Made by a program: the position numbers and the translations under genes
Part shown: piece by piece, positions 28,471 to 38,000 of the stretch
Position numbering within the stretch: the first letter of the stretch is position 1
Layout of the letters: each line of letters starts with the position of its first letter
The notes under the pieces: model-generated
Databases searched by the model: none
What the model saw: only the letters and a program-made list of their open reading frames with translations
Told to the model about the DNA's origin: nothing
Source of the DNA: Erwinia pyrifoliae DSM 12163
Lineage (GTDB): Bacteria; Pseudomonadota; Gammaproteobacteria; Enterobacterales; Enterobacteriaceae
DNA length: 42,615 nt
Assembly: GCF_000026985.1 (NCBI RefSeq)
Contig: NC_017390.1
Coordinates: 3,550,398-3,593,012, forward strand
Direction: 5' to 3'

Positions 28471-28644
28471 GTTTTCCTTTCTTATACGTCTTCCAGTGGG
28501 ATTCAGACAATACGGGCATGGCGATGTACATGTCCACCGGATAGTAAAGCAAATTCATCAGGCGTTGAAAAACAGGAAGTGCGTTAAGCGGGAAAATTCG
28601 GCGGCATCTGAAGCCGAAGCCGCAAATTACGGCTCCAGACTGCA

Positions 28645-29994
28645 TTAAATTGCCCAACCACCGGCATAGAATGCGACCAGGATGACACCAATGACCACCG
28701 TGCCAACGTTCAGCTTACGCCACTCGCCGGCAAAAAGGCGGCCAACAATCAACGAACCGAAACCGAGCATGATACCGGTGACGATATTGCAGGTCAGCAC
28801 GATAAATACCGCTGCCAGCAGGCCAGACATCGCATCGACAAAATCGTTAAAGTCGATTTTTGACACGTTGCTCAGCATCAGTAGCCCGACATACATCAGT
28901 GCTGGTGCGGTGGCATAACCCGGCACCAGGTAGGCCAGCGGTGACAGGAACAGGATGAGCAGGAACATCACGCCAACCACCACCGCCGTCAGCCCGGTTT
29001 TGCCGCCCGCTGCCGTACCGGCTGCCGACTCGATATACACCGCTGCAGGAGCCGCCCCGACCAGGCCGGAGAAGATGCTGCTCAGTGAGTCGCTGGTCAG
29101 CGCCCTACCGCCGCTGATAATCTGATTGTTTTTATCCAACAGATTAGCCTGACCCGCCACGGCACGAATGGTCCCGGTGGCATCAAATACGGCTGTCATC
29201 ACCAGCGCCAGCACGCTTGGCAGCACTGCCGGTTTCAGCGCCCCAATAATATCCAGACTGAATACCAGTGATTTACCCTGCTCGTCGCTCAGGCTTGGCA
29301 TGGAAAACAGCCCCTGATAGCGCACGGCAGGATCGAATATCAGACCAATGACCGATATAGCAATAATGGTCAGCAGAATACCGCCGGGAACGCGCAGCTT
29401 TTCCAGGCCAAAAATCACCGCCAGGCCCATCAGAGTCATCATAATCGGGAAAGAAGGGAAATGCCCTAATGCGACCGGCAGACCCGGCCCCGGATTTTTT
29501 ATCACCAGCCCGACGCCGTCCGCCGCGATAAGCAGCAAAAACAGCCCGATACCCACGCCAGTGCCGTGTGCCACGCCCATTGGCAGATTACGCAAAATCC
29601 AGGCGCGGACGCCGGTCGCGGAAATCAGGGTAAACAGTACCCCCATCAGGAACACCGCCCCCAGCGCTACCGGCAGGCTAATGTGCTGGCCCAGTACCAG
29701 GCTAAACGCGGTAAACGCCGTCAGTGACAGGGCACAACCAATCGCCATCGGCAGATTGGCCCACAGCCCCATTAGCAGAGAACCAAATCCGGCAACCAGG
29801 CAGGTAGCAACGAAGACGGCAGCCGGCGGAAAACCCGCTTTACCGAGCATCGACGGGACAACAATCACGGAATAGACCATCGCCAGGAAGGTAGTCAGTC
29901 CGGCGATCACTTCCTGGCGCACGCTACTGCCGCGTGCGGAAATGTTAAACCAGGCATCTAACGTGCCGTTCGCCGGTTGAGAAGGAGTAGACAT
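28645..29994 (-). CDS. ghxP: Guanine/hypoxanthine permease GhxP (YjcD)
   Basis: A 449-residue NCS2/AzgA-like purine transporter of the inner membrane that brings in guanine and hypoxanthine for salvage. It matches E. coli GhxP closely: [21 protein letters not shown] at the start, [20 protein letters not shown], the substrate-site segment [20 protein letters not shown], and [20 protein letters not shown]. The hydrophobic end AFYAGGWAI is conserved. Two PurR boxes upstream agree with the known PurR control of the E. coli gene. Confidence 0.96.
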   Translation of the reverse strand: MSTPSQPANGTLDAWFNISARGSSVRQEVIAGLTTFLAMVYSVIVVPSMLGKAGFPPAAVFVATCLVAGFGSLLMGLWANLPMAIGCALSLTAFTAFSLVLGQHISLPVALGAVFLMGVLFTLISATGVRAWILRNLPMGVAHGTGVGIGLFLLLIAADGVGLVIKNPGPGLPVALGHFPSFPIMMTLMGLAVIFGLEKLRVPGGILLTIIAISVIGLIFDPAVRYQGLFSMPSLSDEQGKSLVFSLDIIGALKPAVLPSVLALVMTAVFDATGTIRAVAGQANLLDKNNQIISGGRALTSDSLSSIFSGLVGAAPAAVYIESAAGTAAGGKTGLTAVVVGVMFLLILFLSPLAYLVPGYATAPALMYVGLLMLSNVSKIDFNDFVDAMSGLLAAVFIVLTCNIVTGIMLGFGSLIVGRLFAGEWRKLNVGTVVIGVILVAFYAGGWAI

Positions 29995-30051
29995 AGTATT
30001 CCTCTGAGTTTTTTATGAGTTGTCGCTGCGTGGCATCGCTGCAGCGCGCAG

Positions 30052-30067
30052 CGATAGACGTTTGCAT
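30052..30067 (-). promoter_or_regulatory. Probable PurR box, proximal
   Basis: On the minus strand it reads ATGCAAACGTCTATCG, agreeing with the PurR consensus core GCAAACGT and one of the following T positions. It is about 58 bases before the ghxP start. Confidence 0.55.
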
Positions 30068-30123
30068 CCCTGGTGCAATATTCGCGGTATACAGTGCATC
30101 GGAGCGGGGCATAAACCGAATAA

Positions 30124-30139
30124 AGGCAAACGTTTTATT
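30124..30139 (+). promoter_or_regulatory. PurR box, distal
   Basis: AGGCAAACGTTTTATT contains the exact PurR core GCAAACGTTT. It is about 130 bases before the ghxP start. With the second box it suggests purine repression of the permease. Confidence 0.7.
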
Positions 30140-30362
30140 CCACGCATAACGCGCGTAATAAATATTCTGCATCATTTGTGCCGCTGGCAAAGGCTAAGCC
30201 GGGACCGTGACTCATAACAGTCAGCAGAACTCAGATTTGCAAGATGACGATTATTTGCAGGCAAAGGATTATCCAGTGTTTTATGTCGCACTTTCAACAC
30301 CTGTTCGCGCTTAAATGCCACCGTTCGGCTGGGCACCTACACCCGCCATAAACATTGACATA

Positions 30363-30384
30363 GTACCGGGATTAGCCCCGGTAC
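30363..30384 (-). terminator. Hairpin downstream of the glutathione S-transferase gene
   Basis: Perfect 8-bp stem GTACCGGG/CCCGGTAC with a six-base loop, about 80 bases past the stop of the minus-strand gene. No T-run is seen on that strand, so the terminator role is tentative. The rest of the 30140-30461 interval shows nothing else. Confidence 0.45.
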
Positions 30385-30461
30385 ACTGCAAAGATTTTCT
30401 TATAACCGCCATCCGGTGCCGAAGGGGGTAAGGCGTTTTCTTTCACGGGAAGGGAAACTTT

Positions 30462-31124
30462 TCACACAAGGTTAATTTTGCCCCCTTTATCCAGCGCGCG
30501 CTGCCAGGCCGCGCGGCACTGCACTTTTTCCAGCCAGGCCTGAATCGCCGGGCTGCCAGCGGCACCACCACGCGCGGTGATCGCCTGTATCGGAAAGCTC
30601 ATCTGTACATCGGCAATGCTGAATCGACTACCGGCAAACCACTCATTGCTGGTCAGGTGCTGCTCGATAAACTGGCGATGAGTGGCCAGTTGTGGGTCGA
30701 TATAGCCCTTCTGCACGCCTTTACCAAACGCACTGCCAATCGGTCGCAACAGCCAGGGTACCGGCGCTTTACCCATACGGCTAAAGATCAGTTTCATCAC
30801 CAGCAACGGCATTAATGAACCTTCGGCATAGTGCAACCAATAACGAGATTGTATTACCTCTTCATCGTCAAAAAGTTTCAGCCGCTCTTCGGCGTCATAA
30901 TGCGCCTCCAGGTACTCCAGGATCGCGCCGGATTCCGCCACAACACGATTTCCATCGGTAATCACCGGGGATTTGCCCAGCGGGTGCACTTTTTTTAGCT
31001 CGTCAGGAGCCAGCATGCTGGCTCCACGCTGATAGCGCTTGATCTGATACGGCACTTCAAGCTCTTCCAGCAGCCACAGCACGCGCTGCGAACGTGAATT
31101 GTTAAGATGGTGCACAGTGATCAT
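30462..31124 (-). CDS. Glutathione S-transferase
   Basis: A 220-residue two-domain GST. The thioredoxin-like N-terminal domain has NNSRSQRVLWLLEEL (likely Ser near the glutathione thiol) and the cis-proline with the glutathione gamma-Glu contact in HPLGKSPVITDG and ESGAILEYL. The helical C-terminal domain has FSIADVQMSFPI (the N-capping box). It probably conjugates or reduces electrophiles with glutathione. Three start codons run together (GTG-ATG-ATG); the second ATG, 31124, sits five bases after AAGGAG and is preferred. It is adjacent to soxR in the same orientation, 43 bases downstream, so it may be read through from it. Which GST subclass is not clear to me. Confidence 0.9.
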   Translation of the reverse strand: MITVHHLNNSRSQRVLWLLEELEVPYQIKRYQRGASMLAPDELKKVHPLGKSPVITDGNRVVAESGAILEYLEAHYDAEERLKLFDDEEVIQSRYWLHYAEGSLMPLLVMKLIFSRMGKAPVPWLLRPIGSAFGKGVQKGYIDPQLATHRQFIEQHLTSNEWFAGSRFSIADVQMSFPIQAITARGGAAGSPAIQAWLEKVQCRAAWQRALDKGGKINLV

Positions 31125-31167
31125 CATCACTCCTTAATGTCGGCAATCAAATCATCAGTATAGGAGT

Positions 31168-31635
31168 TCAGACGTTTTTTACATCCAGCAGTATTGCCCC
31201 GGTGCCCTGTTCGCTCAGGCGGTCATCAGGATTACGTAGCGGGCAATCCTCCATCGACAGGCAGCCGCAGCCGATGCAGCCGTCGAGATCGTCTCTCAGG
31301 TGGGTCAGCGTCTCAATGCGACGATCCAGTTCATCACGCCACTGCTGTGACAGCAGTGCCCATTCTCTGGTCGTCATACGCTTACCGGGGGAATACTGCA
31401 TCAGGCTATCGCCGATGGTGGCAAGCGGTATGCCGATACGCTGGGCTATTTTGACAACCGCGACGCGACGCAGCACGTCACGGGTGTAACGCCGCTGATT
31501 ACCCCCGTTGCGATGGCTGCTAATTAACCCTTTGCTTTCATAGAAATGCAGCGTCGATACCGCCACGCCGCAGCGCTGCGCCACATCACCAGGGGTCAAT
31601 TCCCGTTTGTTAGGATTAGGGGGACTTTTTTTCAT
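31168..31635 (-). CDS. soxR: Redox-sensing transcriptional activator SoxR
   Basis: A 155-residue MerR-family protein. The winged HTH (about 13-55) reads [26 protein letters not shown] dimerising helix follows, then the [2Fe-2S] motif C120-x2-C123-x-C125-x5-C131. Oxidation of that cluster by redox-cycling drugs or nitric oxide switches on soxS by untwisting its promoter. The motif spacing equals the E. coli protein shifted by one residue. It is divergent from soxS across 102 bases containing a perfect SoxR box. Confidence 0.97.
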   Translation of the reverse strand: MKKSPPNPNKRELTPGDVAQRCGVAVSTLHFYESKGLISSHRNGGNQRRYTRDVLRRVAVVKIAQRIGIPLATIGDSLMQYSPGKRMTTREWALLSQQWRDELDRRIETLTHLRDDLDGCIGCGCLSMEDCPLRNPDDRLSEQGTGAILLDVKNV

Positions 31636-31642
31636 TTAGCAC

Positions 31643-31673
31643 TTTACCTCAAGTTAACTTGAGGAATTATACT
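31643..31673 (+). promoter_or_regulatory. soxS promoter with perfect SoxR box
   Basis: The 18-base palindrome CCTCAAGTTAACTTGAGG (31647-31664) is identical to the E. coli SoxR site. It lies between -35 TTTACC (31643-31648) and -10 TATACT (31668-31673). The spacer is 19 bases, the overlong length that makes this promoter depend on activated SoxR. Confidence 0.95.
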
Positions 31674-31737
31674 CACTCACCATTGAGGCCGCGACAGGTA
31701 TCAATCCGTTTTCGCGAGACACCCGGAAGAAAAGTGT

Positions 31738-32133
31738 ATGCATGACGACATCATCAACACCCTGACCAACTGGATCGATAATAATCTGGACAAAGCCCTG
31801 TCGATTGATGAAGTGGCTGCAAAATCGGGCTACTCGAAGTGGCATTTACAGCGTATGTTCCGTACGGTGACAAAACAGACGCTGGGTGGGTATATCCGGG
31901 AACGCCGTTTAACGCTGGCTGCCGAAGCGCTGCGCCAGAGTCAGCGCCCGGTTTTTGACATCGCCATGCAGTACGGCTACGACTCGCAGCAAACTTTCTC
32001 CCGGGTATTTCGTCGTCAGTTTTCCCAGACGCCAACGGCTTATCGTAATACCATGCGCCGCCAGATGTTGCAGCGTAGCAGCTGGCATTTTGACTGCGGC
32101 GACTCCCCAGCCAGCAGCGTTCAATCGCAGTGA
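31738..32133 (+). CDS. soxS: Superoxide-response AraC-family activator SoxS
   Basis: A 131-residue AraC-family activator with two helix-turn-helix units: IDEVAAKSGYSKWHLQRMFR (about 20-42) and FDIAMQYGYDSQQTFSRVF (about 78-98). The match to E. coli SoxS runs from residue 1 to about 107. The last 24 residues (MLQRSSWHFDCGDSPASSVQSQ) are a tail absent from the E. coli protein, some of which resembles the tails of Rob/RamA relatives. Its product would activate the oxidative-stress and efflux regulon. GGAAGAA precedes the ATG. Promoter control by SoxR is directly visible upstream. Confidence 0.93.
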   Translation: MHDDIINTLTNWIDNNLDKALSIDEVAAKSGYSKWHLQRMFRTVTKQTLGGYIRERRLTLAAEALRQSQRPVFDIAMQYGYDSQQTFSRVFRRQFSQTPTAYRNTMRRQMLQRSSWHFDCGDSPASSVQSQ

Positions 32134-33037
32134 AATGATAAAACCTGCCCGACCTGTAACTCAATGCCCGCGCGGGATCCACAGCGCTGATTGCTCGCCC
32201 GCCCTCTTAACGAACAGTGCCGCAAAAACCGTCACCGCCTTATGGCAGTGGCTTTTGCCGGTATCGGCATCGCTATGTCATGCTGGTTGGTGAGCGGATG
32301 TTGGATATGTCGTTCAATATGCAAAGCCTGTAAAAGCTGGCAAAGCGCAGGGGGGTTGTTCCTGACAGACTACCGATGCAGAACTTTCTCATTACCCCTT
32401 TTGGCTTGAGGATGTAAAGTATTTTTTTACGTTTTGTTATAGACAGTTTTATCCTGGTAAAAACAGGGCCTGTTTTCGTGAGGGTAAATACAAGCCTTTC
32501 TAATCTCTCTTTGAAATTTAACCTTGCTTAACCTGTCTGTAGGTTTTGTGGTTGAGTGATAAATCTGAATTTCATAATAATTCCAATCTTAAGAATGGGC
32601 GAATTTTAATAGGATACGTTCTCACTGTTTGCAGAGACTATTCTTTACCCACCCCTGATTCAATACTTACTTCCGGGGTTATCTCTGGTGATGGCAGTTA
32701 CCGGTGATTTTCACATCATCCGTTAAGCCTGATTGAAGTGTGCACCGCTTTTTTACCTTCCAGCACGCTCTTTGCTAATTATGCTCCGAACCTGAATTGA
32801 GAAGAGGTGTGATGAGAGGAACCTATAGTAAAAAAAACAATACCTAAAGCCGTCAAAACTCTTTTTTAAGAAAATAGGATGAATCCCATAATGTTATTTT
32901 CTCCATAATATCCTAACGTAAGGCATGACAGCCTAATCACCTTATTTTTCAGGATTAGATAATATCTGAAAAAAACAGATCCATTTATTAATATAGTCAT
33001 GCTTATTCAAGTATTGTTAAGAAAGGTAATCGCATTT
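32134..33037. other. Long non-coding, AT-rich interval
   Basis: Nine hundred and four bases with no convincing gene. It becomes clearly AT-rich after about 32400, unlike the flanking core genes, which suggests acquired or decayed DNA. E. coli has the phosphodiesterase gene pdeC past soxS, but I see no trace of it here. A short frame at 32191-32409 has one hydrophobic stretch (LMAVAFAGIGIAMSCWLVSG) but no family features. Confidence 0.5.
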
Positions 33038-33430
33038 ATGAGAAAATCACGATATAGCGAAGAGCAAATCAACAGCGCCATTAAAGCTTCTGAAAACGGC
33101 ACCAGGGTAAAAGAAATCTGTGACGCATTAGGAATTTCCGCAGCAACCTTGTATAGCTGGAAAAAGAAGTATGCTGATTTATCTTCAGAAAATGGAAGGA
33201 AAATAAGAGACATGGAGGAGAGACTTCACAATATTGAACGTGAATTACAGGTTTTGTCCTCAGACAAAGAGATGCTGCAAAGCGTGCTGAAGCACTTTTT
33301 CACCACCAAAGACAAGCGTCAGGCGGTTAATTTTTTGCAACATACCTATCAAATTGGCACACGCCGCAGTTGTCGCCTGCTGGACATCAGCCGCAGTGTT
33401 TACCACTATCCCAATAATGGTGAAAACTGA
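33038..33430 (+). CDS. IS3-family OrfA fused to an OrfB N-terminal stub
   Basis: A 130-residue protein starting MRKSRYSEEQINSAIKASEN. Residues 1-60 are the HTH_8-type domain of IS3/IS407 OrfA (VKEICDALGISAATLYSWKKKY). Residues 60-88 form a coiled coil. Residues 92-125 (QAVNFLQHTYQIGTRRSCRLLDISRSVYHY) are the start of OrfB, normally in a different frame but here in the same one. It ends before any DDE residue. It is AT-rich (common AAA, ATT codons) and without visible IS ends. It may be a decayed IS or a DNA-binding protein kept after the integrase was lost. ATG 33038 is used; an upstream ATG at 32999 would add 13 residues. Confidence 0.6.
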   Translation: MRKSRYSEEQINSAIKASENGTRVKEICDALGISAATLYSWKKKYADLSSENGRKIRDMEERLHNIERELQVLSSDKEMLQSVLKHFFTTKDKRQAVNFLQHTYQIGTRRSCRLLDISRSVYHYPNNGEN

Positions 33431-34228
33431 TCGTGTCATCGATGATGGCAAGTTGACGGGCAGGAGGCGGGTCAAAAAAATATCGTTATGGCTAACTGAA
33501 CATTCCCGTATCCTCCCCACGGGTGGACATTTGCTGATGGCCTGTTTATCACCTGGCCGCACTGGTAGAAAATCAATATCAACAATGAGTTCTCTGCACG
33601 TTTATCTTTAACACCAGGGTCAACGTGCAATGATCAATGCAAACCCGCCTCGTGCAATCATCAAATCCAGCTATCAATTGTCCGGTCAGGATGATTTTCT
33701 GTTTTCTTGATGAATTCACCCAGCCTCTATCAACCTTGCCAGAGATGCTGTCCGTTACAATGACATTCGTTTCGGCGTCACGTTTAATCACCCACCGAAA
33801 AAGATTAACAATACTCACCAATTAATGCCGCAATCACCGGGTTGCTCCGTCTCGATAGCGCTTTAACTTATCAATAGTTGATTCCGGGCTGCTGGAACAG
33901 GTTACATCTGATGATTTTTTACAGCGAAACTTGATTCAGAGAGGGTCTGCAGGCAGGTAGTACGGCGTAAATATGGTGCTTATCCTGTTCAGCACAGGCA
34001 CCTGTGGGTCGGTACAAATCAGCTAATTGAGCCACAAATCCACGGGCGGCAGGAATGTAAAGCGTATGACCGCACCTGAATTCCTGTCAGCTTACGGCTC
34101 AATTAAGCGATGACTTCTGTGCCGCAGACAATAGAAGAGATCGCCAGTAAGCAACGTGCTGAGTACCGCCGCCGCGTGAACTGCCAGCGCATCTTCGTCG
34201 GCAGTTCACGCGTTTCCTACAAAGGAAA
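33431..34228. other. Non-coding or degenerate interval
   Basis: No intact gene is recognised. Short frames have the look of decayed coding sequence (for instance LARDAVRYNDIRFGVTF in frame near 33735-33785), but I cannot assign a family. A long perfect hairpin is present at 34173-34212. The IS3 OrfB integrase core that would be expected after the preceding ORF is not there. Confidence 0.4.
34173..34212. repeat. Thirteen-base perfect hairpin downstream of the DUF3828 gene
   Basis: CGCGTGAACTGCC and GGCAGTTCACGCG are exact inverted copies around a 14-base loop, 16 bases past the stop of the minus-strand DUF3828 gene. No U-run follows on either strand. It could be a transcript-end structure or one end of a small dispersed element. 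Confidence 0.75.
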
Positions 34229-34678
34229 TTACTGCTCAGGGGGGGCCGATTCAGGTTGGACTTCGTCGATCTTCCAACCGTCACGCTCGTGAATCAGCGT
34301 CACCAACAGATGTTGACTGTCGCCGGGATCGCGCCCGAGCGTGACATCACCCGCCGCGCGATTACCCTCACAGGTGAAACTGCTGACGCTGACGTGATTG
34401 ACCCAGCCGTCGCTGTAGTCCTGATCCTGCAGGAAATAGTCGTCATCCATGCCGTCCGGGCTTTTAATCAGCAGGTTAATTTTTTGCAGCAGTCGCTGGG
34501 TAACATATTCATTTAATAGCGGATCGTGTTCATCAATCGGGCTTTCCTCTTGACTTAGCGCCGTCAGATACCAGCTGTAAAAGGCCAGACTGGTGCTCTG
34601 TGGATCGTTATTATGCTCCGCTGCCGCCGTCCCGAAGGCGACGATCGCTGTCACCAGCATCAGCAACCACTTTTTCAT
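34229..34678 (-). CDS. Exported DUF3828-like protein
   Basis: A 149-residue protein with a clear Sec signal peptide (MKKWLLMLVTAIVAFGTAAA, cut near residue 20). The mature part, FYSWYLTALSQEESPI, LLNEYVTQRLLQKI and VTLIHERDGWKIDEVQ, resembles the DUF3828 fold (NTF2-like), which is known in small periplasmic or lipid-linked proteins. No lipobox cysteine is seen. ATG 34678 follows AGGGTGGT; an upstream ATG (34687) would add three residues before the signal peptide. Function is unknown. It lies downstream of the truncated adhesin in the same direction but is separated by 393 bases, so it is not an obvious immunity gene. Confidence 0.7.
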   Translation of the reverse strand: MKKWLLMLVTAIVAFGTAAAEHNNDPQSTSLAFYSWYLTALSQEESPIDEHDPLLNEYVTQRLLQKINLLIKSPDGMDDDYFLQDQDYSDGWVNHVSVSSFTCEGNRAAGDVTLGRDPGDSQHLLVTLIHERDGWKIDEVQPESAPPEQ

Positions 34679-35071
34679 GTAAACCACCCTGGATAACTCA
34701 CGTCTTTAATCTCCTTATCAATCATGCCTTCCCATGCGCCTGTGATTGTATTGAATTTAGCCGGCTAATCCACCCTGCTCCTTCACTTTGTTGCCGTTTT
34801 TAGTCACCGTTTATCGTGGAGCTGGCACAGATAACCAGGCAGCGAGTGGCCAGAGATCCCCGGACAGAGCGCCGAAGCCCCCCTTCAGCACCCCGTTCTT
34901 TTCCACTGTTTATGCCAGCCTCAACGGCAACACCCAGTGCGTCCGGCTTCAGCTGTTGCTCACCGTCTTACGACCCACGCCGACCGGCGCGATGGTCAGT
35001 GTCTTCCTGCTGAAGTTCACGCTTCAGGTTTCCAGCCAAATCACCCGCAGTTATCAACTTTACCACTCCCG
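34679..35071. other. Interval between truncated adhesin and DUF3828 gene
   Basis: About 390 bases just past the early stop of tpsA. A plus-strand frame (34788-35078) lacks a ribosome site and family features and I do not count it as a gene. The region may hold scrambled remains of the lost tpsA 3' half, but I could not match it to FHA repeats. Confidence 0.4.
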
Positions 35072-38000
35072 TCAATGATCAGATTGTCGTTCGACGTTAT
35101 GGCGTCCGGCGTGCGTTTCATAAAACGTTATGGCGTAACCTCCATCCGCATTGGGCGTTAAGGTCAGGTAATTAACCCACCGATCCTTCAGCTGCCCCTT
35201 ATTGTCCTTCACCCGAACCTGCGCCCGTTTGCCGCTGGCATCGATAGCCAGCAGCGTGCCGTAACGGTTGTATTGCGCTACTGCGTCACCGCGATAGGGG
35301 AGCTGCCAGGTTGTCGTTACCCTGCTGAGTTTGTCCGGACTGTCTCCCGTTCCGTTCGATCGCCAGTAGAAGTTGTGGCGATGCCAGTTGAAAGCGCTTT
35401 TTTCGGCATCCCGTTTCATCTCCCGCCCTTCGTTCAGGTTGGCCGGACGGCGTGCTTCCACCGTGGCATCCCCGCCCGCTTCGATAAAGCTGGCCCGGTT
35501 TTCAATCAGATCGCTGCTGCCGAGGTACAGGCGACCGCCGCTGTATAGCAGCGCGCCATCGCTGTTATTCAGCCGCTCGCCGGTTTCCAGGTGCAGCGCC
35601 GCAGTAGCTGCCATCACCGCATCGCGCCCGTGATTGTCAATGATGCGCGCCCGCACGGTGATATCATCGCCCATCACGGTCGCCGGGTTATCCAGCGTGT
35701 CGATGTCCAGCACCATACGACCGGCTTCCAGTCGGCCCTGATTGAACAGCCTGCCGGTGGTCAGCTGCAGCGTTTGACCCACCAGCGATCCCTGGTTGGT
35801 AAGATGGTGGCTGTTAACGGTCAGGCTGCCCGGCAGCAGCCACTCGGTCAGATTGGTCAGAACGCCTGTCACCGTGAGATTCAGCGCGCCGTTGCTGCTC
35901 AGGGTGTCGCCCGTCCGGTGGGTATAATCCTGCTGCACGGTGAGCGTCAGCGCCTGCCGGCTTTGCAATGTGCCGCCCTGATTATCAAGCGTGCGCGTAT
36001 AAAGGCTTAGCGTCTCGCCACTCTGCACTCTGCCGCCCTGATTCAGCAGTGCCAGGATAGAACCGGTGCGCGCGGCATCAGCATGAATGCGCACTGCGCC
36101 ATTGGCCTGAATGCGCCCCTGACGGTTATCGAGGGTGGAAAGCACCGCAAGCGTCACCAGGCCGGCGCTTTGCAGGCGGCCGTCACGATTGTCCACGGCG
36201 CGCGCGGTCACACCGATATGCAAGGTGCCATGCAGCGTACCACCGTCACGATTGTTAAGCAGGTCGGCCTGAACCTCAAGCCCGGCCTGGCTGCTGAGGG
36301 TTCCCTGGCCACTGTTGTCGAGTTGTGCCGTATTCAGCGTCAATGCCCGGGTGGAGATCAGCTGGCCGGCCCGGTTATACACCCGGGCCGCATTGAGCGT
36401 CAGCGCATCGCCGCTGTGCACCTTTCCCTGCTGATTATGGAGCGTATCCGTACGATAAACGCCAATGCCTTGGCTTATCAGCGTGCCGCCAGCGTTGTCC
36501 AGCTGCGCCACCGTCACGTTTAGCGCATCACCGCTGCTAAAAACCCCCTGGCGGTTACTCACCTGACGCGCGGTAACCTGCTGGCCGCCGTTGCTGCGTA
36601 TCGAGCCACCAGCATTATCCAGTAACGCCATGATGCGCAGCCCAAGCTGCCGTTGACTGTCCAGGCTTCCACCGGTATTCAGCAGCGAACGCGCGTCAAG
36701 CTGTAACCCTGACCCACTCCGGAGCCTGCCCTGGCGATTATCCAGAGACTGCTTTAACGCCACGCGCATCTGTTTCTGGCTGTCGAGCAGGCCGCCCTGC
36801 CGGTTATCTAACCCCTGTGCCGCAACGGTGAGCGTGTCGGCGGACAGCAGCTGGCCGCCGACGTTATGCAGAATGCTGCTGGCAGTCCCGTCGGCCGGGC
36901 CTTGCAGGGTCAGCGGCCCCTGAGCGCGCATTTTCCCGGCGCGATTGTCGATATCGCACAGGATATGCAAGTCAAGAGCGCCAGCAGACTGCATTACCCC
37001 TTTGCCGTTATCCAGTACGGTTGCCGCGAGTGTTGCATCCTGCTGGCTCTGTATGACGCCCTCGTGGTTATTGATGTCGTCACTGACGGCGCGCCAGCTC
37101 CCCTGGCTGCCCATCGATCCCCGCGTATTAACCATGTGCCGCGCACGCAGCGTCTGTGACCGTTTGCTGTAGATGCGGCCGCTGCCGTTGTCCAGCGTAT
37201 CGGTAAATTGCATATCCAGGCTGTCGAGGATGTTCACCGCACCCTGCCCATTATTCAGCCCGGCTGCGCGCACGAGGGTACGCCCATTGCCGGTGAGCGT
37301 GCCGCCCTGGTTATCCCATACGCCCGCCAGGTTAAGCGAAAGCGCCTGCTGGCTTAGCACCCATCCCTGCTGCCGGTTGCTGAACCGTCCGCCCAGCAGG
37401 GAGAGATTGCCGGCGCTTTGCAGCAAACCCGCATCGTTATCAAACCCGCTGCCCGAACCACCCTGCCAGTTCAGCCCTTGCTGCGCCGTCAATATTCCGC
37501 GCTGATTGCTGATATCGCCGGTGCTATTCAGTACCAGTTCGCCGCCTGACTGCAACCTGCCAGCGGCGTTGTTGAGATGGCGGACGCTCACGTTTACCTG
37601 GCTGCCGCCCTGCGCGGCTCCGCCACGGTTATCCCAGTCGCCGTCCGTATGTACCACCAGCGCGCCACCAGCCTCAAGCAGGCCTCTGCGGTTATCCAGC
37701 GCCTGCTGCACCAGCAAATTCAGCCCCTCCAGGGCAATAACTCTGCCCAACGGGTTATCCAGACGCCCGGCGCTCAGGTTCAGCTTTTCACCGCTGATTG
37801 CGCCGTTGCGATTGCGCAGCGTCCCCGCAACTGCAAGCGTTAATTGCTGGCCAGACAACAGCTTGCCCTCTTCGTTGTCAACGTCCTGCGCGGCAAGCGT
37901 CATTTCACAGCCACCCTGCACAGTGCCGCCACGGTTATCCATCTGGCCTGTGGTACCGGCATTCATGACCTCCCCGGCGGACAGCAGCCCTTGCGCATTA

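Noticed and set aside
32191..32409. Small membrane-protein-like frame after soxS
   Set aside because: One hydrophobic stretch only; no ribosome site or conserved motif, and it lies in decayed-looking DNA.
34229..34678. DUF3828 gene as the immunity gene of the adhesin locus
   Set aside because: It has a signal peptide, is 393 bases from tpsA, and tpsA has no toxin end to neutralise.
34788..35078. Plus-strand 96-residue frame past the adhesin
   Set aside because: No ribosome site, low-complexity hydrophobic reading, no family resemblance.
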